Positions 1 to 7,566 of a stretch of DNA of 64,000 nt are shown here, piece by piece. Positions within the stretch are counted from its first letter, which is position 1. Each line of letters begins with the position of its first letter. The stretch lies in the NCBI GenBank assembly GCA_963667455.2, contig CAXXFR010000002.1:62001-126000 (forward strand). The letters run 5' to 3'. Below the pieces are notes generated by a model. The model did no database searches. It saw nothing but the letters and a program-made list of their open reading frames with translations, and was not told the origin of the DNA. This DNA comes from Bin55 sp963667455 (GTDB lineage Bacteria; Pseudomonadota; Gammaproteobacteria; Pseudomonadales; Azotimanducaceae). Both the position numbers and the translations under genes were made by a program.

Positions 1-2
1 CC

Positions 3-2075
3 CCAACAGCGGCTAAGAAAGCTACAGCCAGTTCTTCAAGAAAGAAAACGGCAGCAAAGGGCGCTAGTCCAAAAACAAAGACTGCTACGAAGACCAAGAG
101 CACTGCAAAGCCCGTCTCAACCGCAGCGAAAAAGACCGCAACTAGATCCACCGCCAAGAAAGCCGCCCCTGCCAAGAGCGCAAGCTCCGACTCCAAGTCG
201 ACGGCCAAGCCCAAGACCACAGCCAAGTCCACTGCAGCGACTGCGAAGAAGACCGGAACTCGATCCACTGCAAAGAAGACAGCCGCTTCCAAGAGCGCAA
301 GCTCCGACTCCAAGTCGATGGCCAAGCCGAAGACTGCGGCCAAGTCCACTCCAGCGACTGCGAAGAAGACAGGAACTCGATCGACTGCCAAGAAAGCTGC
401 TGCCAAGAGCGCAGGCTCCGACTCCAAGTCGACGGCCAAGCCGAAGACAACGGCCAAGCCGAAGACTGCTGCGAAATCCACTCCTTCCACCGCGAAGAAA
501 ACCGAAACTCGATCCACTGCGAAGAAGACAGCCGCTGCCAAGAGCGCAGGCTCCGACTCCAAGTCAACGGCCAAGCCGAAGACAACGGCCAAGTCCACTC
601 CTTCGACTGCGACGAAGACCGGAACTCGATCCACTGCGAAGAAGACTGCCGCTGCCAAGAGCGCAGGCTCCGATTCCAAGTCGACGGCCAAGCCCAAGTC
701 AACGGCCAAGCCGAAGACTGCTGCGAAATCCACTCCGTCGGCTAAGAAGAAGACCGGAACTCGATCGACGACCAAGAAAGCCGCCGCTGCCAAGAGCGCA
801 GGCACCGATTCCAAGTCAACGGCCAAGCCCAAGACAACGGCAAAGACCAAGACCGCGGCAAAGTCCACTCCTTCCACCGCGAAGAAGACCGGAATTCGAT
901 CAACTGCCAAGAAGCCTACTGCAACGAAGACCACAAAGACCAGTGGCTCCAAAGCGACTCAGTCAGAATCGAAGAAGACAACGACCGCAAAATCTTCCAA
1001 GACTACAAGCCCCAGAAAGACTGCTGCTAGATCAACTCGCAAAGCCCCAACTCGAGCACCCAAAGAAGGAAAACTACTCAGTCCACGACCTACCTCTGTA
1101 AAGGCAACCGCATCGAAGCCTGCCAAAAAGCGCAAGCCTGAGTTCGATATCAAGAAACTGTCGAAAACCACCATGGATGCTGTAGGAGGGCTGGCGCAAG
1201 ATGTTCAGAAGCTGACTCAAGCACTTGCCGGAATCGTTGAATACCTACAAACACCTCCTCCAACGCCTCCTACTCCACCTACGCCAAAGATCGGATCGGG
1301 TGGAACCGGTACAAAACGAACCACAGCTCGAAAGACAACGACAAGGCAGACGAGCACAACCACTGTCGCCGGCAAAAAGACCACGAGCAAACGCGCTACG
1401 TCGGCGAAAGGCAAGGATTCCACACGCAAGACTGCTGCAAGAGCAGACAAGAAATCGACCAAGGCAAAACCCGAGCCACAAGCAGCCAGCCCAAGTGCTG
1501 CTGATTCAAGCTCAAATGGGAAACCGGCCAAGAAGACGACCAGGAGTCGTGGAAGGCCATCAGGCTTGCCCAAGCCAATCCCTCCGAGACCGCTAAGAGA
1601 ACTACCTGGATTGTCCGCACGCCCCAGCCAGACTTCTGCGAGCAAGAACACGGGATTTCTTCGAAACCTAGGTATTGAACCTTACGTTCAAGCGACCGAA
1701 GAACCCTATATGTCGCAAGAGCAACACGTTCACTTCAAGGAAATTCTGGTTCGGTGGGAACACAAACTCATGAATGATGTGGACCGTACTGTCGAAGGGA
1801 TGCAGGGAGAAATCTCGAATGTTCCCGACCCCGTCGATCAGGGAACCAACGAAGGCATATTTGAAGGCGAACTGAGAACGAGAGACCGCGAGCGTCAACT
1901 TCTCAAGAAGATCGCTGAGGCTCTGGAGAGTATCAAGACCGAGGATTACGGCTACTGCGAAGATTGTGGCATCGAAATCGGTCTCGGACGCCTTGAGGCG
2001 AGACCCATCGCCACCAAATGCGTGGACTGCAAGGAACGCGACGAAAAGCGCGAAAAATTGGAGCGAGGCGTTTAA
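3..2075 (+). CDS. dksA: DksA-family transcription factor with long Lys/Ala/Thr-rich repeat tail (5' end outside window)
   Basis: The frame is open from the first bases of the window, so the gene starts upstream and at least 690 residues are visible. The last ~135 residues are a complete DksA: a coiled-coil domain with both tip aspartates (DPVD, Asp609 and Asp612 counted from base 3) and a C4 zinc finger (Cys652, 655, 673, 676). DksA binds the RNA polymerase secondary channel and works with ppGpp. Ahead of it lie ~300 residues of repeats rich in Lys, Ala, Thr and Ser (histone H1/AlgP-like), a predicted helical stretch at ~378-416, a Pro-Thr hinge near 418-430 and an AT-hook-like RGRP at 516-519. 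Normal DksA is ~150 residues. The neighbour gluQRS is the usual dksA partner. The identity of the C-terminal domain is sure; the tail's DNA-binding role is inferred from composition. Confidence 0.93.
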   Translation, partial: PTAAKKATASSSRKKTAAKGASPKTKTATKTKSTAKPVSTAAKKTATRSTAKKAAPAKSASSDSKSTAKPKTTAKSTAATAKKTGTRSTAKKTAASKSASSDSKSMAKPKTAAKSTPATAKKTGTRSTAKKAAAKSAGSDSKSTAKPKTTAKPKTAAKSTPSTAKKTETRSTAKKTAAAKSAGSDSKSTAKPKTTAKSTPSTATKTGTRSTAKKTAAAKSAGSDSKSTAKPKSTAKPKTAAKSTPSAKKKTGTRSTTKKAAAAKSAGTDSKSTAKPKTTAKTKTAAKSTPSTAKKTGIRSTAKKPTATKTTKTSGSKATQSESKKTTTAKSSKTTSPRKTAARSTRKAPTRAPKEGKLLSPRPTSVKATASKPAKKRKPEFDIKKLSKTTMDAVGGLAQDVQKLTQALAGIVEYLQTPPPTPPTPPTPKIGSGGTGTKRTTARKTTTRQTSTTTVAGKKTTSKRATSAKGKDSTRKTAARADKKSTKAKPEPQAASPSAADSSSNGKPAKKTTRSRGRPSGLPKPIPPRPLRELPGLSARPSQTSASKNTGFLRNLGIEPYVQATEEPYMSQEQHVHFKEILVRWEHKLMNDVDRTVEGMQGEISNVPDPVDQGTNEGIFEGELRTRDRERQLLKKIAEALESIKTEDYGYCEDCGIEIGLGRLEARPIATKCVDCKERDEKREKLERGV
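124..915 (+). repeat. In-frame tandem repeats coding the DksA tail
   Basis: The motif Gly/Ser-Ser-Asp-Ser-Lys-Ser-Thr-Ala-Lys recurs with its Asp codon at 189, 306, 420, 555, 672 and 807. The spacings are 117, 114, 135, 117 and 135 bases, all multiples of three. The long units carry one extra 18-base module (a second Lys-Pro-Lys-Thr-Thr/Ala-Ala-type block). Copies differ mostly at third codon positions. This is coding repeat expansion, not a CRISPR array. Confidence 0.85.
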
Positions 2076-2084
2076 GCTACCGTA

Positions 2085-2963
2085 ATCTCAGACCTTCGCT
2101 ACGTAGGGCGATTTGCTCCTACAAACTCCGGTCCCATGCACTTTGGCACACTGTTCGTTGCAGTGGCCAGCTACTTAGACGCAAGAAAACATAATGGGCT
2201 ATGGCTGGTTCGAATCGACGATCTCGATCAGCCGCGGGTATCCAAGCAGGCCGAAGACAGCATTTTGCGCTCGCTCCAATCACATGGGCTCAATTGGGAC
2301 GGCTCAATTTCAAGACAGCAAGACAACTGGCACCTCTATCGTGAAGCACTCGACAGACTGGAGGATGCGTGCAACGTGTTCTACTGCACATGTAGTCGCA
2401 ACCAGGTGGATCGACAAATTGGTTGCGTCGGTTCCTGTAGTGTCAACACGACTCGTCCGAACCAGGCGCACTCCCTTCGAATGCACGTGGATCTCGACAA
2501 CATCGAACTGTGCGACAGAATTCAGGGAAGCATGAGTCCATACAAACCGACTCAAGCGCGCAATATCGCATTGTGGAGAAGAGACGGAATACCATCCTAC
2601 CCGCTATCTGTTGTCGTAGATGACAAGAACGACGGTGTGTCCGATGTAGTGCGTGGCTCCGACCTAATCGAAAACTCGTTTCAGCAGGCGTATATTGCCC
2701 GAAGTCTCGATCTTCCAGCACCCAGGTACGCACACGTCCCGGTTCTTACCGAACGTAGTGGCAACAAGCTCTCCAAGCGAGATCTTGCGACATCCATCGA
2801 TGATCGCTGCGCCAAGTACAACCTCATCTGGTCTATGCAACTTCTTGGAATGGAGCCGCCTCAGAGACTTTCACTTGCTGAGCTTCTTGAGTGGGGAGTG
2901 AAGGCGTGGAACATAGATAGCGTCCCGAAGCAAGACCATCTAAAGTCGTGTATAAGCATCTAA
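2085..2963 (+). CDS. gluQRS: Glutamyl-Q tRNA(Asp) synthetase GluQRS (start codon non-canonical)
   Basis: GluQRS attaches glutamate to queuosine in tRNA(Asp). The protein has the class I signature region GRFAPTNSGPMHFG, zinc-site cysteines (Cys-x-Cys near FYCTC plus GCVGSC) and a KMSKS-like NKLSKRD. It lacks an anticodon-binding domain, as expected for the family. The first ATG, at 2136, lies inside the conserved signature and would lose YVGRFAP. The frame stays open back to the dksA TAA at 2073, which is in the same frame, and there is no ATG, GTG, TTG or CTG between. I place the start at ATC 2085 because it gives a family-like N-terminus (M-SDLRYVGRFAP). Readthrough of the dksA stop or a sequence error are alternatives. 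Function is confident; the start is not. Confidence 0.85.
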   Translation: MSDLRYVGRFAPTNSGPMHFGTLFVAVASYLDARKHNGLWLVRIDDLDQPRVSKQAEDSILRSLQSHGLNWDGSISRQQDNWHLYREALDRLEDACNVFYCTCSRNQVDRQIGCVGSCSVNTTRPNQAHSLRMHVDLDNIELCDRIQGSMSPYKPTQARNIALWRRDGIPSYPLSVVVDDKNDGVSDVVRGSDLIENSFQQAYIARSLDLPAPRYAHVPVLTERSGNKLSKRDLATSIDDRCAKYNLIWSMQLLGMEPPQRLSLAELLEWGVKAWNIDSVPKQDHLKSCISI

Positions 2964-3047
2964 TTCGGTCAAGGCTCGAGATGATGTTCGATTTCTTGCA
3001 ATCAACTCTCCCCCTCCAGCGATAGACCCGCCGCAATACCTAATCCC

Positions 3048-4364
3048 ATGAGCATGCGAGAAACGGTCTACGGCATCCTTGCGACACCCACGACAAGTGG
3101 GCCATTCCGCTCCATGCTTGGCCTCGAGGACTCTGCAGTCCGAGAATGCACGAGGGACCAACTCGAAAACGGCCGGCGTCCCGAAAGTTTTTCGGCCATC
3201 ATTGCGTCGCTGGACTTCATCGGAGAGAAGAAATTGTTCCAATCACTCTCGAACATCGTTCCGGTGATCATCGTCGACGAGGACCCTTCTTACGAGAAAG
3301 CCGTACTGGCCATTCGCAACGGTGCCTACGACTACCTGACGGCGGAACCCCAGGACCACCTGCAAAACAGGATTGTCGAATCAGTTCAAAGCTTTCACGA
3401 TGCATCCGATCGCTACGACCTCGAACAGAAGATCATCGGAAACTGCTTGCAAGTAGTCGAACTTCGATCCATGATTTCCAAGGTGGCGCCCATCGAGAGC
3501 CCGGTTCTCATTTACGGGCCAACCGGTGCCGGAACCACTCTCATCGCCAGTTGCCTCCACGCCGCCAGTTCGCGCTCCGACAGACCGTTGGTAACCCTCA
3601 ACTGCGATCTGGTGCCGGACGACCTCGTGATGTCCGAATTGTTTGGCAGTTCCGACGATGACTCAATTCCGGGACGTATCGCCGCTGCGGCCCGAGGAAC
3701 TTTGTTTCTACGAGAAGTGGGAGCGTTGCCGCTGGAAGCGCAAGCAGGATTGTTGCACTTGTTCAAGTACGGTGAAATCCAGCGCCAGCCAGCAAATCAG
3801 TTTCAGTCCGTCGACACAAGAATTGTCGTTTCGAGCAGCACATCACTGGATCAGCTCGCCGCACAGAGCAAATTTCGAGACGACTTGCGCATCTGGCTCA
3901 GCCAATACACACTGAATTTACCACCACTTGCCGAGCGTGAGAGTGACATCCATTTGCTAGCTCAAACGATGCTGGAAAAACACTGTGCAAATCTAAAGAA
4001 ACCCGGATTGCAATTCAGTCCAGCAGCCGTGGAGCGAATGAATTCCTACCACTGGCCCGGAAACGTGCGCGAACTGGACCAAGCTGTTGAACGGAGCGTT
4101 TTGCTGTGCGACGAGAATTGGATCATGGCAGATCACCTGGGATTGGACTCCGTGTCCCCTCCCGACCGAGAAAACGAAACAAAGAGTGGTGACTACACGA
4201 CACTGTCGGACTACTTCGTCGAGTTTGTTCGAACGAACGAGGAGAAATTCACGGAAACAGAATTGGCGGAAAAACTCGGCATCTCACGCAAGAGTTTGTG
4301 GGAACGTCGCAATAAGCTTGGAATACCGCGTAGACGAACGAAAATTAAGCGACTTCACTCCTAA
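3048..4364 (+). CDS. Degenerate sigma-54-activator-like regulator at the CbrB position
   Basis: This 438-residue protein has the layout of an NtrC/CbrB-type response regulator: receiver-like domain (~1-115), AAA+ domain (~130-365) and Fis-type helix-turn-helix (~402-429). In Pseudomonas cbrA-cbrB lie between gluQRS and pcnB, as this gene does, so it is probably a divergent CbrB relative. Key residues are gone. The receiver lacks the N-terminal acidic pair and the conserved Thr and Lys. Walker A reads GPTGAGTT (Thr163 for Lys). Walker B reads FLREVG (Arg222 for Asp). The GAFTGA loop that contacts sigma-54 is absent between ELFG (197-200) and Gly-Arg (209). The arginine-finger FRDDL and sensor II WPGNVREL remain. 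It probably binds DNA without ATPase-driven sigma-54 activation; that is inference. No cbrA-like kinase is nearby. Confidence 0.8.
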   Translation: MSMRETVYGILATPTTSGPFRSMLGLEDSAVRECTRDQLENGRRPESFSAIIASLDFIGEKKLFQSLSNIVPVIIVDEDPSYEKAVLAIRNGAYDYLTAEPQDHLQNRIVESVQSFHDASDRYDLEQKIIGNCLQVVELRSMISKVAPIESPVLIYGPTGAGTTLIASCLHAASSRSDRPLVTLNCDLVPDDLVMSELFGSSDDDSIPGRIAAAARGTLFLREVGALPLEAQAGLLHLFKYGEIQRQPANQFQSVDTRIVVSSSTSLDQLAAQSKFRDDLRIWLSQYTLNLPPLAERESDIHLLAQTMLEKHCANLKKPGLQFSPAAVERMNSYHWPGNVRELDQAVERSVLLCDENWIMADHLGLDSVSPPDRENETKSGDYTTLSDYFVEFVRTNEEKFTETELAEKLGISRKSLWERRNKLGIPRRRTKIKRLHS

Positions 4365-4678
4365 GCAGCTCCCGCACCTTCCGGGGAGTTCAAGAGGGGT
4401 GCCCAGCCAGCCACCAAATACCCCGTGGAACAGCCTGTTTGCGTTCACCTGCGTTGGTTGTTACTTGTATGGATTCTGTTTACAACACCCCAGGCCATGA
4501 CTCAATTAGTGACATATGGCAACAATGCCACGACACCAAGAGTGAGGTATTGCTTCACGACTTTGCTAACACCGGTACGTGCTAGCCGCAAGTCTGCACC
4601 GCTTGTTGAGAACAGCGAGAGAGGCCGTGTTCTGTCTGCCGGCCACTATGTCGGTGCAACACCGCAGGAGAACGAAGC
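4365..4678. other. Intergenic stretch before the XRE/ImmA gene
   Basis: No convincing complete gene is present. A short frame (4425-4682, GTG start) ends in GTGA overlapping the next gene, and its last ~22 codons resemble an HsdM tail (separate entry). A 38-codon frame starts at ATG 4469. Nothing in it is recognisable. Confidence 0.5.
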
Positions 4679-4682
4679 GTGA
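4573..4682 (+). pseudogene. Possible remnant of a type I restriction methylase (HsdM) C-terminus
   Basis: The frame ending at TGA 4680-4682 reads ENSERGRVLSAGHYVGATP near its end. This resembles the C-terminal part of many type I methylase subunits (pattern GRVLTPGRYVGA). Nothing else of HsdM precedes it, so if real it is only a scrap. The frame overlaps the start of the XRE/ImmA gene by four bases. The match is short and from memory, so confidence is low. Confidence 0.28.
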
Positions 4683-5830
4683 TCCGAGTTTCCGTGAAAC
4701 CCGAGCTGATCCGCTGGGCGCGAGAGCGAGCGGGGATCACTCAGGAGAGTCTTCAAGGGAAGTTCAAGAGACTGTCTGATTGGGAGAGTGGACATGCACA
4801 ACCCACCCTCAAGCAACTCCAGAGCTTCGCCAACAAGGTCTACGTGCCATTAGGCTATCTGTTCCTCTCCGAGCCCCCCGAAGAAGCCTTACCCATTGCC
4901 GATTTCCGTACGGGCGCGAAACCGACGCGGGCCAAAGCAAGCCCTAATTTGATCGACACGATCTATGCGATGCAGCGTCGCCAAGCGTGGTTGCACGAAC
5001 ACCTCGTAGAGAACGAGGCGAAGCCATTGGACTTCGTGGCAAGCGCTCGCATTACAGACGACCCTGCCGAGACGGGCCGAGAGATGCGGCGAACCATCGG
5101 CCTGGACGACGGCTGGGCAGAAGGAGTCAGTACTTGGCAGGATGCAGCGGATGAGCTACGCCGCATGATCGAACGGGTCGGGGTGATGGCGGTGGTCAAC
5201 GGTATCGTCGGCAATAACTCGCACCGCCCCTTGAGTGCTGAGGAATTTCGCGGCTTTGCGCTCGCAGATCGCTACGCTCCTCTTATCTTCGTGAACAGCT
5301 CTGATGTGAAGTCCGCCCAAATGTTCATGCTGGCATTCGAGCTGGCGCACATCTGGCTTGGTGAAGAAGGACTCTCGGGTTTCGAAAATCTGCTTCCGGG
5401 TGATAGCGAAGTGGAGAATTGGTGCAATCTGGCGGCAGCTGAGTTTCTAGTTCCGTCGTGCGAACTACGGGAGTGCTGGTCACAAGTCAAGCGGCAACAG
5501 AATCGCTTTGAGAAACTTGCGTGCTTGTTCAAGGTAAGCCCGGTAGTCGCCGCACGTCGGGCCATGGACGTGATGCTCATTGATCGCAACACGTTCTTTG
5601 ACTTCTACGGATACCACATGAGCAGGGAACGCCAGGGCGGTCCGAAGCAGTTCGGTGGCGATTTCTACAGCAACCAGAATGCGCGGGTCGGCCAAATGTT
5701 TGCGACCCATGTGATCAGCGCAGCGCTCGAAGGACGACTTGGATTCGGGGAAGCATACGAGCTGACCGGTTTGGCTGGTGGAACATTCCAGAAATATGCT
5801 GCTCGATTGAACTTCAAGCTCCCCTGTTAG
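4679..5830 (+). CDS. XRE-type helix-turn-helix / ImmA-IrrE domain protein, metalloprotease motif altered
   Basis: This 383-residue protein joins an N-terminal Cro/CI-like helix-turn-helix (~1-60; WARERAGITQESL, LSDWESGHAQPTLKQL) to an ImmA/IrrE-type domain (~120-300). In relatives, which often act as the antitoxin/regulator beside a DUF4411 (PIN) toxin, the active site reads AHELAHLWLG. Here it reads AFELAHIWLG (His to Phe, codon TTC), so the first zinc ligand of HExxH is lost and proteolysis is doubtful. The downstream WCNLAAAEFLVP segment with the later Glu is kept. No DUF4411-like toxin follows. The gene splits the normal regulator-pcnB order, which suggests insertion. Start GTG 4679 matches the family N-terminus (MIRVSVKPELIRWARERAG). 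Confidence 0.82.
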   Translation: MIRVSVKPELIRWARERAGITQESLQGKFKRLSDWESGHAQPTLKQLQSFANKVYVPLGYLFLSEPPEEALPIADFRTGAKPTRAKASPNLIDTIYAMQRRQAWLHEHLVENEAKPLDFVASARITDDPAETGREMRRTIGLDDGWAEGVSTWQDAADELRRMIERVGVMAVVNGIVGNNSHRPLSAEEFRGFALADRYAPLIFVNSSDVKSAQMFMLAFELAHIWLGEEGLSGFENLLPGDSEVENWCNLAAAEFLVPSCELRECWSQVKRQQNRFEKLACLFKVSPVVAARRAMDVMLIDRNTFFDFYGYHMSRERQGGPKQFGGDFYSNQNARVGQMFATHVISAALEGRLGFGEAYELTGLAGGTFQKYAARLNFKLPC

Positions 5831-6283
5831 CGAGTCACCACTAATTTGTGGACTCGGTTGTCCAAATGCGGCGAAGAATCTCCGCTATACATTCGACATC
5901 TGCTCCGGTTTCTGGACATGCCAGCAATTACTTCCCGGTCGCCGGTGCGAGTACCTTCGGTATGCTCGGAGTGCTGAATTCGCGGATCGACTCCGCCAAG
6001 AGGGGCGCATGACGCGAAGTGGGATCCGAAGCACTTAGTCGGGCGTTCCGCTGGTCTCCGAGTCGTCAGTTTTGTTTTCGAAATGTCGTCAGTTTTAGTG
6101 TCGTACGACACTCAATCAATCGCCACAGCTTGCACCTCCACTGACGATTGGGGAGTATTTGACGCTATGGAAGCGGTGGAAGAACAATAGGTCGCCCAGA
6201 ATTCCTGACACTACAACGATAGAGAGAATCCACCCCGTGCCTACAATCTGCGCCATCTCCATCGCTCCCGCTATGCCGTTGGT
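5831..6283. other. Intergenic stretch between XRE/ImmA gene and pcnB
   Basis: No supported gene is seen. It starts with a weak hairpin (CGAGTC-ac-CAC 5831-5841, GTG-GACTCG 5848-5856) without a T run, directly after the stop. It also holds the repeats and palindrome at 6062-6112. On the minus strand a 46-48 codon frame (about 6116-6262) would encode one membrane segment (GWILSIVVVSGILGDLLFF) and has GGGAG upstream; it is only a weak candidate. Confidence 0.5.
6062..6112. repeat. 12-bp direct repeats next to a perfect 16-bp palindrome
   Basis: GTCGTCAGTTTT occurs at 6062-6073 and again at 6085-6096, 23 bases apart. It is followed at once by the palindrome AGTGTCGTACGACACT (6097-6112). The arrangement resembles an operator or a recombination site. 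It sits downstream of the XRE gene and ~170 bases upstream of pcnB. Function unknown. Confidence 0.7.
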
Positions 6284-7519
6284 TTGACATCCCCAAAACG
6301 ACATAAGCATCTGATCACCGCTGATCAGATTCCCCACGCGATCAGGGGAATTGTGTCCAAGCTCGTCGACCACGGTTACGATGCGAAACTGGTTGGCGGA
6401 TGCATCCGAGATCTACTGCTCGGAATCGAACCCGAGGACTTCGACATCATTACGTCGGCCCGTCCCGATCAAATCACCAAAACAATTGATCGCTCAAGGA
6501 TCATCGGTCGAAGATTTCGCCTCGTTCACGTACAGCATGGTCGAGACGTCGTGGAAGTTTCGACGTATCGACGCCGCAGCAAGCAACGTGGTTCGCTGTC
6601 TCTCAATCGCTACGGCTCGATCAAGACGGATTCAGTGACCCGCGACTTCACAGTCAACGCTCTGTACTACGACATCGAGCGCGAAGAAGTCTTGGACTAC
6701 ATGAATGGTCTCCACGACATTAGGAACGGGATTCTCAGATGCATTGGCAAACCCATGGGTCGGTTCGCTGAAGATCCCTGCCGGATGCTTCGAGCGTGCC
6801 GGTTCGCTTCCACATTGCCACTGAAACTCGAACCTGACATTAGGAAGACGATACGCAAGAAAGGCCAGCTAATCACTGAAATCAAACCCGGCCGTCTTCA
6901 GAATGAACTTGAAAAGATGCTGTTGCGTGGCAATTCTCTGGAGAATTGCCGCACTCTCGAAAGACTGGATCTATTGAATGTCCTTTTTCCTCCATTACAT
7001 GACCTTGACGATCTTGCGATTGCCGCGCTGCGCAACTCAGATTCCAGAATTGCCGAAGGAAAGCCAGCAACGCTGGCATTTCTGATCGCGGCCATTCTGT
7101 GGAGACACTTCAGAGAACTAACGAACCCCGAAACGAAAGGCTCCATGACAGTCGAACAAAGGGTTGCCATCGCGAATTCCATCATTCGGGAACAAAACTC
7201 GGTGTTCAGAATTCCCAATCAGATGCGCATCAACATTGTGGACATGTGGATGCTGCAGGCTCGGTTGGAACACCCGCGGCCGAAGACTGTTCGAAGTCTC
7301 CTCGAGAGGAGATTCTTTCGCGCCGCCTATGATCTGCTCGTGTTACGAGCTAAAGTCGGAGACACCGACGCTGATCACGCTCAATGGTGGACGAGCATCC
7401 AATCCATGTGCCCTGAAGATCGAGAGTCGACCATTCGACAGCTTCAGCCAAAACGAACCCGTAGACGCCGCAGACGCCGTCCTCGTTCGAGTCGCAAATC
7501 GAATCCAGCAACACAATAA
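6284..7519 (+). CDS. pcnB: Poly(A) polymerase I
   Basis: PcnB adds 3' poly(A) tails to RNAs and so marks them for decay. The nucleotidyltransferase core is present: LVGGCIRDLLLG, then the catalytic DFDI, then GRRFRLVHV and the RDFTVNALYYD motif, followed by the RNA-binding region. The protein ends in a strongly basic tail (KRTRRRRRRRPRSSRK), common in gammaproteobacterial PcnB. At 411 residues it is slightly short. Start TTG 6284 is the only canonical start that gives a family-like N-terminus. folK, which usually follows pcnB, is absent; panB comes next after 47 bases. Confidence 0.93.
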   Translation: MTSPKRHKHLITADQIPHAIRGIVSKLVDHGYDAKLVGGCIRDLLLGIEPEDFDIITSARPDQITKTIDRSRIIGRRFRLVHVQHGRDVVEVSTYRRRSKQRGSLSLNRYGSIKTDSVTRDFTVNALYYDIEREEVLDYMNGLHDIRNGILRCIGKPMGRFAEDPCRMLRACRFASTLPLKLEPDIRKTIRKKGQLITEIKPGRLQNELEKMLLRGNSLENCRTLERLDLLNVLFPPLHDLDDLAIAALRNSDSRIAEGKPATLAFLIAAILWRHFRELTNPETKGSMTVEQRVAIANSIIREQNSVFRIPNQMRINIVDMWMLQARLEHPRPKTVRSLLERRFFRAAYDLLVLRAKVGDTDADHAQWWTSIQSMCPEDRESTIRQLQPKRTRRRRRRRPRSSRKSNPATQ

Positions 7520-7566
7520 AATTTGCTCATAGGTTCGAAGCGAATGAAACCTTCAGCGAGATCACT

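Noticed and set aside
142..702. Minus-strand Trp/Ser-rich open frame opposite the dksA repeats
   Set aside because: Its composition is just the complement of Lys/Ala/Thr repeats; it is a shadow of the real coding frame.
124..915. CRISPR-like periodicity
   Set aside because: Repeats are adjacent, in frame, diverged and coding; there are no unique spacers.
5827..6111. Minus-strand 94-codon frame after the XRE/ImmA gene, considered as a toxin
   Set aside because: It has no PIN/DUF4411 features and is Arg/Ser/Thr-rich like a random frame.
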